64,000 nt of DNA from Caenimonas sp. SL110 (GTDB lineage: Bacteria > Pseudomonadota > Gammaproteobacteria > Burkholderiales > Burkholderiaceae_C). Of the stretch, positions 45,245 to 53,395 are shown piece by piece; positions within the stretch are counted from its first letter, which is position 1; every line of letters starts with the position of its first letter. The stretch is from contig NZ_JANU01000059.1 of NCBI RefSeq assembly GCF_001044395.1, forward strand, positions 1-64,000, read 5' to 3'. A model generated the notes under the pieces. It was not told where the DNA came from and ran no database searches. It saw nothing but the letters and a program-made list of their open reading frames with translations. Position numbers and translations under genes: made by a program.

Positions 45245-46054
45245 ATGGAAAAACCCAACATCGTTCTTAACGTCAATGGCATCGAGGTCATCTACAACCA
45301 CGTGATCCTCGTGCTCAAGGGCGTGTCGTTGCAGGTGCCCGAAGGCAGCATCGTCGCGATCCTGGGCGGCAACGGCGCAGGCAAGACGACCACCTTGCGC
45401 GCCGTGTCGAACCTGCTCAAGGGCGAGCGCGGCGCGGTGACCAAGGGCTCGATCGAGTTGCGCGGCGAGCGCATCGAAAACCTCTCGCCCGCAGACCTGG
45501 TGCAGCGCGGCGTGGTGCAGGTCATGGAAGGCCGTCACTGCTTCGCCCACCTCACGATCGAGGAGAACCTGCTCACCGGCGCCTACACGCGCAAGAGCAA
45601 GGGCGAGGTCGCGGCGAACCTGGACAAGGTCTACACCTACTTTCCGCGCCTGAAGACGCGCCGCACATCGCAGGCCGCCTACACCTCGGGCGGCGAGCAG
45701 CAGATGTGCGCGATCGGTCGTGCATTGATGGCCAACCCCTCGATGGTGCTGCTCGATGAGCCTTCGATGGGGCTCGCGCCGCAGATCGTGCTGGAAGTGT
45801 TCGAGATCGTGAAAGACCTGAACACCAAGGAGCGCGTCACCTTCCTGCTGGCCGAGCAGAACACCAACATGGCGCTGAAGTATTCCGACTACGGCTACAT
45901 CATGGAAAGCGGCCGCGTCGTGATGGACGGCCCGGCGACTGAACTGGCGACCAACGAGGACGTGAAAGAGTTCTACCTCGGCGTGGGCGGCGGTGAGCGC
46001 AAGTCATTCAGGGATGTGAAGAGCTACAAGCGGCGCAAGCGTTGGCTTGCCTGA
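45245..46054 (+). CDS. livF: Branched-chain amino acid-type ABC transporter ATP-binding protein LivF
   Basis: A 269-residue ATPase. Walker A GGNGAGKTT at 41-49, the VMEGRHCFAHLTIEENL region, signature YTSGGEQQMCAIGRAL, Walker B MVLLDEPSMGLAP and switch in LLAEQNTNMAL (His replaced by Gln, normal for LivF). Separated from the rest of the liv genes by an intergenic repeat but transcribed in the same direction. The start at 45245 has AAGGA upstream. Its stop overlaps the ribosome site of the next gene. C-terminus basic (SYKRRKRWLA). Confidence 0.94.
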   Translation: MEKPNIVLNVNGIEVIYNHVILVLKGVSLQVPEGSIVAILGGNGAGKTTTLRAVSNLLKGERGAVTKGSIELRGERIENLSPADLVQRGVVQVMEGRHCFAHLTIEENLLTGAYTRKSKGEVAANLDKVYTYFPRLKTRRTSQAAYTSGGEQQMCAIGRALMANPSMVLLDEPSMGLAPQIVLEVFEIVKDLNTKERVTFLLAEQNTNMALKYSDYGYIMESGRVVMDGPATELATNEDVKEFYLGVGGGERKSFRDVKSYKRRKRWLA

Positions 46055-46067
46055 GGAAGGTGAAAGA

Positions 46068-47315
46068 GTGAACGAATTTTTTGACGCGCTGGAAAGCCGC
46101 GACGCTGCCGAGCGGGAACGCCAGTTGATGGCGGCGTTGCCCGGCCTCGTTGCACATGCGCAGGCATCGGCGCCGGCTTTCACGCGCATCCTCCAGGGCG
46201 TTGACGCATCCGCCGTCCAGTCACGCGCAGCACTGGCAACGCTTCCAGTCACGCGCAAGCACGAACTGTTCGAGCAGCAGCGCGCATCCGATCGCACCGA
46301 TGTGTTCGGCGGCTTCTCTGCGCTCAAGCGCGGCCCGCAGATGCAGCGCGTGTTCTCGTCACCCGGCCCGATCTACGAGCCGGAGGGCAAGGACGCGGAC
46401 TACTGGCGCGCCGCCCGCGCGATGTATGCCGCGGGCTTTCGCGCAGGCGACCTGGTGCACAACGCCTTCAGCTATCACATGACGCCTGGCGCGTTCATCA
46501 TGGAATCGGGCGCGCATGCCGTGGGCTGCACGGTGTTTCCTGCGGGCACCGGCCAGACCGAACAGCAGTTGCAGGCCATTGCCGAGTTGCGCCCGGATGC
46601 GTACACCGGCACGCCGAGCTTTCTGCGCATCCTGATCGAAAAAGCGATCGAAGCAGGCAGCGATATCTCCAGCCTGAAGAAAGCACTCACCGGCGGCGAG
46701 GCGCTGCCACCCACATTGCGCGACTGGTTCGCGCAGCATGGCGTATCTGCGTATCAGAGCTATGCGACAGCCGATCTGGGACTCATCGCTTACGAGACTC
46801 AATCGCGCCAGGGCCTGGTGCTGGATGAAGGCGTGATCGTCGAGATCGTGCGACCCGGGACCGGCGAGCCGGTGCCCGAAGGTGAAGTGGGCGAGCTGGT
46901 CGTGACCACGCTCAATGCGGCTTATCCGCTCATCCGTTTCGGAACCGGCGACTTGTCGGCCCTGCTGCCGGGGCAGTGCCCGACGGGCCGCACCAACACC
47001 CGCATCAAGGGCTGGATGGGTCGCGCCGACCAGACCACCAAGATTCGCGGCATGTTCGTGCATCCCGCGCAGGTCGCCGACATTGCGCGGCGCTTTCCCG
47101 AAGTGCTCAAGGCGCGTCTGGTCGTGAGCGGCGAGATGGCCAACGACGTGATGACGCTGAAGGTTGAAGCCGCCGACGCCCCGCAAGGCCTGGACGCCCG
47201 AATTGGCGAGGCCATCCGTGATGTGACCAAGCTGCGCGGCGACGTACTGCTGCTCGCGCCGGGCACCCTGCCCAACGATGGCAAGGTCATCGAAGACGCG
47301 AGAAGCTACAAGTAG
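46068..47315 (+). CDS. PaaK-like phenylacetate/benzoate-CoA ligase family protein with altered phosphate loop
   Basis: A 415-residue AMP-forming ligase relative. The GTG at 46068 is chosen because GAGGAAGG (46053-46060) is well spaced before it. The fold is clear from PAFTRILQG, YTGTPSFLRIL, ALTGGEALPPTLRDWF, the catalytic-loop region YPLIRFGTGDLSAL, and the C-terminal GRADQTTKIRGMFVHPAQV. The usual SSGTTG phosphate loop is replaced by SSPGPIYEPEG, so adenylation chemistry may be altered. It follows livF by 13 bp and is probably co-transcribed. Substrate unknown; aromatic or short acids are the family's usual targets. Confidence 0.88.
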   Translation: MNEFFDALESRDAAERERQLMAALPGLVAHAQASAPAFTRILQGVDASAVQSRAALATLPVTRKHELFEQQRASDRTDVFGGFSALKRGPQMQRVFSSPGPIYEPEGKDADYWRAARAMYAAGFRAGDLVHNAFSYHMTPGAFIMESGAHAVGCTVFPAGTGQTEQQLQAIAELRPDAYTGTPSFLRILIEKAIEAGSDISSLKKALTGGEALPPTLRDWFAQHGVSAYQSYATADLGLIAYETQSRQGLVLDEGVIVEIVRPGTGEPVPEGEVGELVVTTLNAAYPLIRFGTGDLSALLPGQCPTGRTNTRIKGWMGRADQTTKIRGMFVHPAQVADIARRFPEVLKARLVVSGEMANDVMTLKVEAADAPQGLDARIGEAIRDVTKLRGDVLLLAPGTLPNDGKVIEDARSYK

Positions 47316-47424
47316 CACTCATCGGTAGGGGCTTTCCCGGGAGTTGCGGTAAGTAGAACCCGCGATGCGTTAGTGTGCGCCGCTCACTACCATTGCCTGA
47401 CTGCACATTGAAGGAGACATCCGC

Positions 47425-48417
47425 ATGAAAAAACTACTGAAGGCGCTCACGCCAATCGCCCTGCTCGCATCGGTCACGCTCAGCGCCCATGCCGCGGATT
47501 TCCCGGTCAAGGACAAGATCATCACGCTCGTCGTTCCGTTCGCAGCCGGCGGGCCGACCGACCGTGTGGCGCGTGACCTGGCCGAAGCCCTGCGCAAGCC
47601 GCTGGGTGGCGCCACTGTCGTCGTGGACAACGCTGCCGGCGCGGGCGGCTCCATCGGCGCCAACAAGGTTGCCAAGGCATCCAACGACGGCTACACGCTG
47701 CTCGTGCACCACATCGGCATGGGCACCATGCCCACGCTGGTTCGCAACATCCCCTTCAAGGTCGAGAGCGACTTCGAATACCTGGGCATGATCAACGACG
47801 TGCCCATGACCCTCATCGGCAAGCCCAGCCTGCCTGCGAACAACTACAAGGAACTGGCCGTCTGGATCGGCCAGAACAAGGGCAAGATCAACCTGGGCAA
47901 TGCTGGCGTGGGCTCGGCCTCGCACCTGTGCGGCCTGCTGTTCCAGGAAGCCGTCAAGACCGACATGACACCGGTTCCGTACAAGGGCACGGCCCCTGCG
48001 ATGACCGACCTGATCGGCGGCCAGATCGACATCATGTGCGACCAGACCACCAACACCACCTCGCAGATCGAAGCCAGGAAGGTCAAGGGTTTTGCAGTGA
48101 CCTCGCCCAAGCGCCTGACGACGCCCGCACTCAAGGACCTGCCAACGCTGCAGGAGTCGGGCCTGAAGGACTTCAACGTCTCGATCTGGCATGGCCTGTA
48201 CGCCCCCAAGGGCACACCGGCTGACGTCCAGAAGCGGCTGAACGACGCACTCAAGGTCGCACTCAAGGACCCCGAGTTCATCAAGAAGCAGGAAGGCCTG
48301 GGCGCCGTGGTCGTGGTGGACAAGCGCGTGGAGCCGGCAGAGCACAAGAAGTTCGTCGCCGCCGAAATCGCCAAGTGGAGCCCGATCATCAAGGCTGCCG
48401 GCGTTTACGCCGACTGA
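47425..48417 (+). CDS. Bug-family periplasmic substrate-binding protein
   Basis: A 330-residue TctC-type receptor. A signal peptide (LLASVTLSAHA) precedes [37 protein letters not shown] and the C-terminal KKFVAAEIAKWSPIIKAAG are typical. ATG 47425 has GAAGGAGAC upstream. No transporter subunits adjoin. It and the next gene are tandem paralogues of moderate divergence. A terminator follows at 48439-48465. Confidence 0.93.
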   Translation: MKKLLKALTPIALLASVTLSAHAADFPVKDKIITLVVPFAAGGPTDRVARDLAEALRKPLGGATVVVDNAAGAGGSIGANKVAKASNDGYTLLVHHIGMGTMPTLVRNIPFKVESDFEYLGMINDVPMTLIGKPSLPANNYKELAVWIGQNKGKINLGNAGVGSASHLCGLLFQEAVKTDMTPVPYKGTAPAMTDLIGGQIDIMCDQTTNTTSQIEARKVKGFAVTSPKRLTTPALKDLPTLQESGLKDFNVSIWHGLYAPKGTPADVQKRLNDALKVALKDPEFIKKQEGLGAVVVVDKRVEPAEHKKFVAAEIAKWSPIIKAAGVYAD

Positions 48418-48438
48418 TCGTCACCCGATCCGACAATC

Positions 48439-48465
48439 AAGGGCTGCCGCGTGCAGCCCTTTTTT
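48439..48465 (+). terminator. Rho-independent terminator
   Basis: AAGGGCTGC and GCAGCCCTT form a 9-bp stem with loop CGCGT, followed by a T run. It ends the transcript of the preceding Bug receptor gene, so the next receptor probably has its own promoter. Confidence 0.88.
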
Positions 48466-48513
48466 GTGCGCCCGCGCGCTTACCATTGGCACACGACAAC
48501 AAGGAGACCCGAC

Positions 48514-49524
48514 TTGAAGCACACCACTTCCTTCACAACCCGCCGTGCAGCGCTGGCGCTGATTGCATCTTCCATGGGCGCGAGCGCCTTGCCGGCATAC
48601 GCGCAAAGCGCCTGGCCGAACAGGCCGGTGCGCATCGTGGTCCCGTTCGCCGCAGGCGGCACCACCGACATCCTCGCGCGTGCAGTTGCACCTGAGTTGT
48701 CCAGGGCATTCGGCCAGCAGTTCATCGTCGATAACCGCGCCGGTGCCGGTGGCAACGTGGGCGCCGAGATTGTCGCCAAATCACCCGGCGATGGTTACAC
48801 GTTGCTCATGGGAACCGTCGGCACGCACGGCATCAACCGCGCGCTCTACGACAAGCTGCCCTTCGACCCGATCAAGGACTTCGCACCGGTGACGCTGGTT
48901 GCAGGCGTGCCCAACGTGATGGTGATGCCCGCCGAAAAGGCGCGCACCATGGGCATCAACAACGTGCGCGATTTCATCAAGTACGCCAAGGCCAATCCGG
49001 CCAAGCTCAACATGGCGTCCAGCGGCAACGGCACCTCGATCCATCTGGCCGGAGAGCTGTTCAAGACGATGAGCGGCACGTTCATGGTTCACTTTCCGTA
49101 TCGGGGCTCCGGGCCTGCACTGCTCGACCTGATCGGCGGCACGATGGACGTGATGTTCGACAACCTGCCGTCGGCGCTGCCGCACATTCGCGCCGGCAAG
49201 CTCAAGGCACTGGCTGTGACCAGCCTTCAGCGTTCCACTGCGCTGCCCGATGTGCCGACGATGGAAGAAGCGGGCGGGCTCAAGGGCTTCGACGCGACTT
49301 CGTGGTTTGGATTGCTGGCGCCCGCGGGCACCCCGCCGGACATCGTCAATCGCATCCAGCAGGAAGTTGCGAAGTCACTGGGTACAGCAGCCATCAAGGA
49401 GAAGATGGTTGCGCAGGGCGCGATTCCGAGCGGCAATACACCGGCTGAGTTCGCCAGGCACATCGATGCCGAGCACAAGAAGTGGGCGCAGGTGGTGAAA
49501 GCTTCGGGCGCGAAGGTCGACTGA
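48514..49524 (+). CDS. Bug-family periplasmic substrate-binding protein (TTG start)
   Basis: A 336-residue receptor. TTG 48514 is chosen: AAGGAG lies about seven bases upstream and the signal peptide begins [25 protein letters not shown]. The domain starts at [20 protein letters not shown], with [18 protein letters not shown] and the C-terminal [15 protein letters not shown]. It is the second Bug gene in tandem. Ligand unknown; probably an organic acid. Confidence 0.92.
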   Translation: MKHTTSFTTRRAALALIASSMGASALPAYAQSAWPNRPVRIVVPFAAGGTTDILARAVAPELSRAFGQQFIVDNRAGAGGNVGAEIVAKSPGDGYTLLMGTVGTHGINRALYDKLPFDPIKDFAPVTLVAGVPNVMVMPAEKARTMGINNVRDFIKYAKANPAKLNMASSGNGTSIHLAGELFKTMSGTFMVHFPYRGSGPALLDLIGGTMDVMFDNLPSALPHIRAGKLKALAVTSLQRSTALPDVPTMEEAGGLKGFDATSWFGLLAPAGTPPDIVNRIQQEVAKSLGTAAIKEKMVAQGAIPSGNTPAEFARHIDAEHKKWAQVVKASGAKVD

Positions 49525-49536
49525 GGTTGAAGGGGC

Positions 49537-49833
49537 TCACACGCCCCAGACGATCTCTTCGTCCGCTGCCTTTGCGCGGCGCATCATGTCGATCAGCGGC
49601 AGAGCTCGCTGCTTGAGTGAAATGCCGTCGGCCTTCTCTGCACCTTCCGCGTCACGGTCCGTTTCTTCTTTCGCAATCGCCGACTCCAGCGCTGCGATAG
49701 CTGCGTGCATCTGCGACGGTTCGATGATCCCCTTTGCACCGGCATCCTTGCCGATGAGCTGCAGCACCTGCTTGCCGTTGGGCTCCAGCATGATCACGTC
49801 GCCGGCGGCTTTCGATTTGAACTTGTAGAGCAT
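49537..49833 (-). CDS. DUF1840-family small protein
   Basis: A 98-residue protein typical of betaproteobacteria: MLYKFKSKAAGDVIMLEPNGKQVLQLIGKD at the start, then EPSQMHAAIAALESAI and LKQRALPLIDMMRRAKAAD. The function is unknown. The ATG at 49833 overlaps the end of the cfa-type gene by 40 bp in another frame, which suggests coupled translation. Confidence 0.85.
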   Translation of the reverse strand: MLYKFKSKAAGDVIMLEPNGKQVLQLIGKDAGAKGIIEPSQMHAAIAALESAIAKEETDRDAEGAEKADGISLKQRALPLIDMMRRAKAADEEIVWGV

Positions 49834-51095
49834 GAATACATGTACTCGCGGTTGAATGGATAGCTCGATTGTGCGCCCCGCAACGCGCCTGTTTGAGGCT
49901 GGCCGTCCGGCCGCGATGCAACCATTTGATGCAGCGAAATCCAGCCCTGCTCGAAACACATCGCGCTGCCTGCCAGGTACAGCCTGTAGGCGCGCAGCAC
50001 CTTGTCGCCCCGCGTGTCATCGCCGGTAGCACCCAGGACTCGCTGGGCCTGCTCCAGCTGAGCTTCGAGCGCGTCCGACCATGCCCACAAGGTGCGCGCG
50101 TAATGCGGCCGCAGATTTTCCGTGTCCACCATTTCAAGGCCCGACATCGCGAGGTCCTTGAGCACGTGACTGACATGCAGCAGTTCCCCACCGGGAAAGA
50201 TGTACTTCTCGATGAATTCACCCATGCCCGCACCCAGCTCCCCCTCATGCACGCCACCGGCCGTGATGCCGTGGTTCATGACCAGGCCACCCGGTTTGAG
50301 CAGCGTGTGGATCGTCTTGAAATAAGCCGGCATGTTGGCCTGCCCCACATGCTCGAACATGCCCACTGACGAGATCTTGTCGTAGGCCTGCGGCTCATCG
50401 AGCTCGCGGTAGTCGCGCAGCTCGATCTGCACGCGGCCCTGCAGGCCCTTGTCTTCGATCAGCCGCTGCACATGGGCCAGCTGGTTCTTCGACAGGGTGA
50501 TGCCCTTGCCGCTGACACCATAGTGCTGCGCGGCCCACAGCAGCAGCCCGCCCCAGCCCGCCCCGATGTCCAGGAAGCGATCACCGGGCCGAAGCATGAG
50601 CTTGCGGCAGATGTAGTCGAGCTTGGCCTCCTGCGCTTGCGCCAGCGTCATGGCCGCGTCCTGGTAGTAGGCACAGGAATAGACGCGGCGCGGGTCCAGC
50701 CACAGCGCGTAGAAATCGTCGGAGACGTCGTAGTGGAACTCGATCTGCTGTGCGTCACGCTCTGGCGTTGCATGCGCAGCGAGCGATCGCGCGCGGCGCA
50801 GCATCTGCACCAGCCAGTTCGATTCACGGTTGACGGGCGTGTCACGCAGCAGGCGCGCGGCCACGGCCATGAAGTCACGCATGCGCCCTTCGAGTTGCAG
50901 GCGGCTTTCCACGAAGTCCTCGGCCATGCGCCCGATCTGCCCGGTGGCCATCCTGACCAGCCCGGACCATTCCTTGAACGAGAGCGTCACCGCAGCGCTC
51001 GCGGGACCGACCCGTTCGCCGGCCGGCAGGCGCACGGCGACGGGCACCGGCAGGTCCGCCAGTCGCGACTCGATGGTGCGAACAAGGGTTTCCAT
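49794..51095 (-). CDS. Cyclopropane-fatty-acyl-phospholipid synthase-type methyltransferase
   Basis: A 433-residue SAM-dependent enzyme of the Cfa/mycolate synthase group, expected to add a methylene to unsaturated phospholipid chains at the membrane. SAM motif FLDIGAGWGG at about 174-183, C141 in VYSCAYYQD, and EHVGQANMPAYFKTIHTLLKPGGL are family-typical. The ATG at 51095 (METLVRT) is chosen; the frame runs to 51179. The last 40 bp overlap the DUF1840 start. It diverges from a MarR-type gene. Confidence 0.92.
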   Translation of the reverse strand: METLVRTIESRLADLPVPVAVRLPAGERVGPASAAVTLSFKEWSGLVRMATGQIGRMAEDFVESRLQLEGRMRDFMAVAARLLRDTPVNRESNWLVQMLRRARSLAAHATPERDAQQIEFHYDVSDDFYALWLDPRRVYSCAYYQDAAMTLAQAQEAKLDYICRKLMLRPGDRFLDIGAGWGGLLLWAAQHYGVSGKGITLSKNQLAHVQRLIEDKGLQGRVQIELRDYRELDEPQAYDKISSVGMFEHVGQANMPAYFKTIHTLLKPGGLVMNHGITAGGVHEGELGAGMGEFIEKYIFPGGELLHVSHVLKDLAMSGLEMVDTENLRPHYARTLWAWSDALEAQLEQAQRVLGATGDDTRGDKVLRAYRLYLAGSAMCFEQGWISLHQMVASRPDGQPQTGALRGAQSSYPFNREYMYSCSTSSNRKPPAT

Positions 51096-51192
51096 CTCGA
51101 AATTCTGACCAACGCCGCAGGGGTCGTCAACGTGTGCTGCCGAACGTGGCCTTTTGTGCGCTGCGGATGAGCTGACCACGGGGACTATGCTG

Positions 51193-51220
51193 TTGACAGC
51201 AATTTGTTTAGGCCTAAACT
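51193..51220 (+). promoter_or_regulatory. Promoter with palindromic operator (MarR type)
   Basis: TTGACA (51193-51198) and TAAACT (51215-51220) are 16 bp apart. The spacer and -10 box contain the perfect 14-bp palindrome GTTTAGGCCTAAAC (51206-51219), an ideal place for repression by the MarR gene that starts at 51249. Confidence 0.75.
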
Positions 51221-51248
51221 ATTTAAGGTACGAATACAAGGACACCCC

Positions 51249-51722
51249 ATGGACCTGGAAGCGCGCGCCCACAGCGAGCACCCCGAGGCACTGCGCCTGT
51301 GGCTTCGGCTGCTCACCTGCACGCAGATCGTGGAAAAGCAGGTTCGCAGCAACCTGCGCGAGCGCTTCGACACCACGCTGCCGCGCTTTGACCTCATGGC
51401 CCAGCTCGAGCGTTCGCCCGAGGGACTGAAGATGAACGAGCTGTCGCGCCGGATGATGGTGACCGGGGGCAATGTCACCGGCATCACCGATCAGCTGGTG
51501 GCCGAAGGACTGGTGGACCGTGTGGACGTCGAAGGCGACCGCCGCGCCTATCGGGTGCGCCTGACGCCCAAGGGCCGCAAGCTCTTCCATGAGATGGCGC
51601 ACCAGCATGAAGGCTGGATCGTCGATGCGTTCGCGGGCCTGAACGACAAGGACATCTCCGCCCTGCACAAGCTGCTGGGCAAGGTGAAAGACCACGCGCG
51701 CGATCGCGTGGAAGCTGCCTGA
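51249..51722 (+). CDS. MarR-family transcriptional regulator
   Basis: A 157-residue winged-helix repressor. Helical N-terminus (ALRLWLRLLTCTQIVEKQVRSNL), DNA-binding helix around GLKMNELSRRMMVTGGNVTGIT, and the wing VEGDRRAYRVRLTPKG. Members of this group control aromatic-acid CoA-ligase operons and respond to aryl-CoA or aromatic acids (known for the family). It precedes a CoA ligase by 15 bp and lies directly under the GTTTAGGCCTAAAC operator, so autoregulation and control of the ligase are likely. Confidence 0.9.
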   Translation: MDLEARAHSEHPEALRLWLRLLTCTQIVEKQVRSNLRERFDTTLPRFDLMAQLERSPEGLKMNELSRRMMVTGGNVTGITDQLVAEGLVDRVDVEGDRRAYRVRLTPKGRKLFHEMAHQHEGWIVDAFAGLNDKDISALHKLLGKVKDHARDRVEAA

Positions 51723-51737
51723 GACCGATCACCCACC

Positions 51738-53336
51738 ATGGATACTTTTGTGCGCGACCGCCTGCCGCAGGCGCAACTGCTGCCCGACATGCGTTTCGAC
51801 CTGCCGGAACTGCAGTTTCCGGCGCAGCTGAACCTGGTTGAAGAACTGCTCGACAAGGCCGCGGACAAGGGCTTCGCCAATCGTCCGCTGCTTCGCTCCA
51901 GCCGCATCACGCTGACCTACGCGGATGTGCGCGATCGCGTCGATCGCATCTGCCGCGTGCTCACCGAAGACCATGGCCTGGTGCCGGGCAACCGCGTGTT
52001 GCTGCGCGGCGGCAACTCGATTGCGATGTCGCTCGCATGGCTTGCAGTGGTGAAGGCGGGATTGATCGCCGTGGCGACGATGCCGCTGCTGCGCGCTCGC
52101 GAACTCGCGGACATCATCGACAAGGCGCAGCCCGTGCTGGCGCTGTGCGATATCAAGCTCATCGACGAACTGGAACTCGCACGCAAGGACCGGCCGGTGC
52201 TTGGCGCTGTCATTCCCTTCAACACGCTCGATGCACCCGGTTCGCTGGCGGTGTTGTCGTCGCAAAAAGATGGCGGTGTTGCACCGTGCAATACCGCTGC
52301 TGACGACGTGGCGCTGATGGCGTTCACATCGGGCACGACGGGCAAGCCCAAGGCTGCGCTGCACACCCATCGCGATGTGATGGCCGCGTGCGAAGCCTGG
52401 CCGCGTCACGTGCTGCGGGCAACGCCCGACGACATCGTGGTGGGCTCGCCGCCGCTCGCATTCACCTTTGGCCTGGGTGGCCTGCTGATCTTTCCGATGT
52501 GGGCGGGTGCCAGCGTGTACTTTCCCGATGCGCCGTATTCACCGGAATCGATGGTGCGCACCATCAACGAGATCGGCGCGACCATCTGCTACACCGCGCC
52601 GACTTTCTACCGCCAGATGGCGCCGTTTGCGCGCGAGCACGGCGTGGGCAAGCTGCGCATTTCAGTGAGCGCCGGTGAAGGCCTGCCCGATGCCACGCGC
52701 CAGTTGTGGAAGCAGGCCAGCGGCATCGAGATGCTCGACGGCATCGGCGCGACCGAGATGTTCCATATCTTCATTTCGTCGGCTGCCAGCGATGTGCGTC
52801 CGGGGGCGGTGGGCAAAGTTGTACCCGGCTACATCGCAAAGGTGGTTGACGACGAGGGCCGCGAGGTGCCGCGCGGCACCATCGGCAAGCTCGCGGTGAA
52901 GGGACCGACCGGCTGCAAGTACCTGGACGACCCACGCCAGGCCAACTACGTCAAGGATGGCTGGAATTACCCCGGCGATGCATTCATGCAGGACGACGAT
53001 GGCTACTTTTTCTACCAGGCGCGCGCCGACGACATGATCATCACGGCCGGCTACAACGTCGGCGGCCCGGAAGTTGAAGACGCCCTGCTGCGGCACCCTG
53101 CGGTGGCCGAATGCGGCGTGATCGGCAAGCCCGACGAAGAACGCGGGATGATCGTGAAGGCGTTTTGCGTGCTCAAGGCCGGCCACGCGGCCGATGCGGC
53201 CATGGTCAAGGCGCTGCAGGACCATGTGAAGGCGAGCATCGCGCCATTCAAATACCCGCGCGAGATCGAGTTCGTGGCGAGCTTGCCGCGGACCGAGACG
53301 GGGAAGTTGCAGCGGTTTCGCCTGCGGTCGGCGTGA
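51738..53336 (+). CDS. 2-Aminobenzoate/benzoate-type CoA ligase
   Basis: A 532-residue AMP-forming ligase. FTSGTTGKPKAALHTHRD is the phosphate loop; GIGATEMFHIF is the A5 motif and YPGDAFMQDDDGYFFYQARADDMI the A7-A8 hinge, with the catalytic lysine in LPRTETGKLQRFRLR at the C-terminus. The GIGATEMFHIF and PEVEDALLRHPAVAE contexts resemble 2-aminobenzoate- or 4-hydroxybenzoate-CoA ligases. No ring-cleaving genes are adjacent. It is probably derepressed by its product-type inducer through the MarR regulator. Confidence 0.92.
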   Translation: MDTFVRDRLPQAQLLPDMRFDLPELQFPAQLNLVEELLDKAADKGFANRPLLRSSRITLTYADVRDRVDRICRVLTEDHGLVPGNRVLLRGGNSIAMSLAWLAVVKAGLIAVATMPLLRARELADIIDKAQPVLALCDIKLIDELELARKDRPVLGAVIPFNTLDAPGSLAVLSSQKDGGVAPCNTAADDVALMAFTSGTTGKPKAALHTHRDVMAACEAWPRHVLRATPDDIVVGSPPLAFTFGLGGLLIFPMWAGASVYFPDAPYSPESMVRTINEIGATICYTAPTFYRQMAPFAREHGVGKLRISVSAGEGLPDATRQLWKQASGIEMLDGIGATEMFHIFISSAASDVRPGAVGKVVPGYIAKVVDDEGREVPRGTIGKLAVKGPTGCKYLDDPRQANYVKDGWNYPGDAFMQDDDGYFFYQARADDMIITAGYNVGGPEVEDALLRHPAVAECGVIGKPDEERGMIVKAFCVLKAGHAADAAMVKALQDHVKASIAPFKYPREIEFVASLPRTETGKLQRFRLRSA

Positions 53337-53347
53337 CGGATCGTCGA

Positions 53348-53384
53348 CCCTCACCCTAACCCTCTCCCCAAGGGGAGAGGGGAC
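53348..53384. repeat. Intergenic G/C-tract repeat with hairpin
   Basis: CCTCTCCCC (53361-53369) and GGGGAGAGG (53372-53380) form a stem around AA. Inverse-orientation relative of the element at 4562-4600. It lies between the CoA ligase and gspF, immediately before the gspF start. Confidence 0.8.
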
Positions 53385-53395
53385 ATAATCGCCGC

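Noticed and set aside
53348..53384. Rho-independent terminator between the CoA ligase and gspF
   Set aside because: The stem CCTCTCCCC/GGGGAGAGG lacks a T run and matches the dispersed repeat type at 4562, so it is listed as a repeat.
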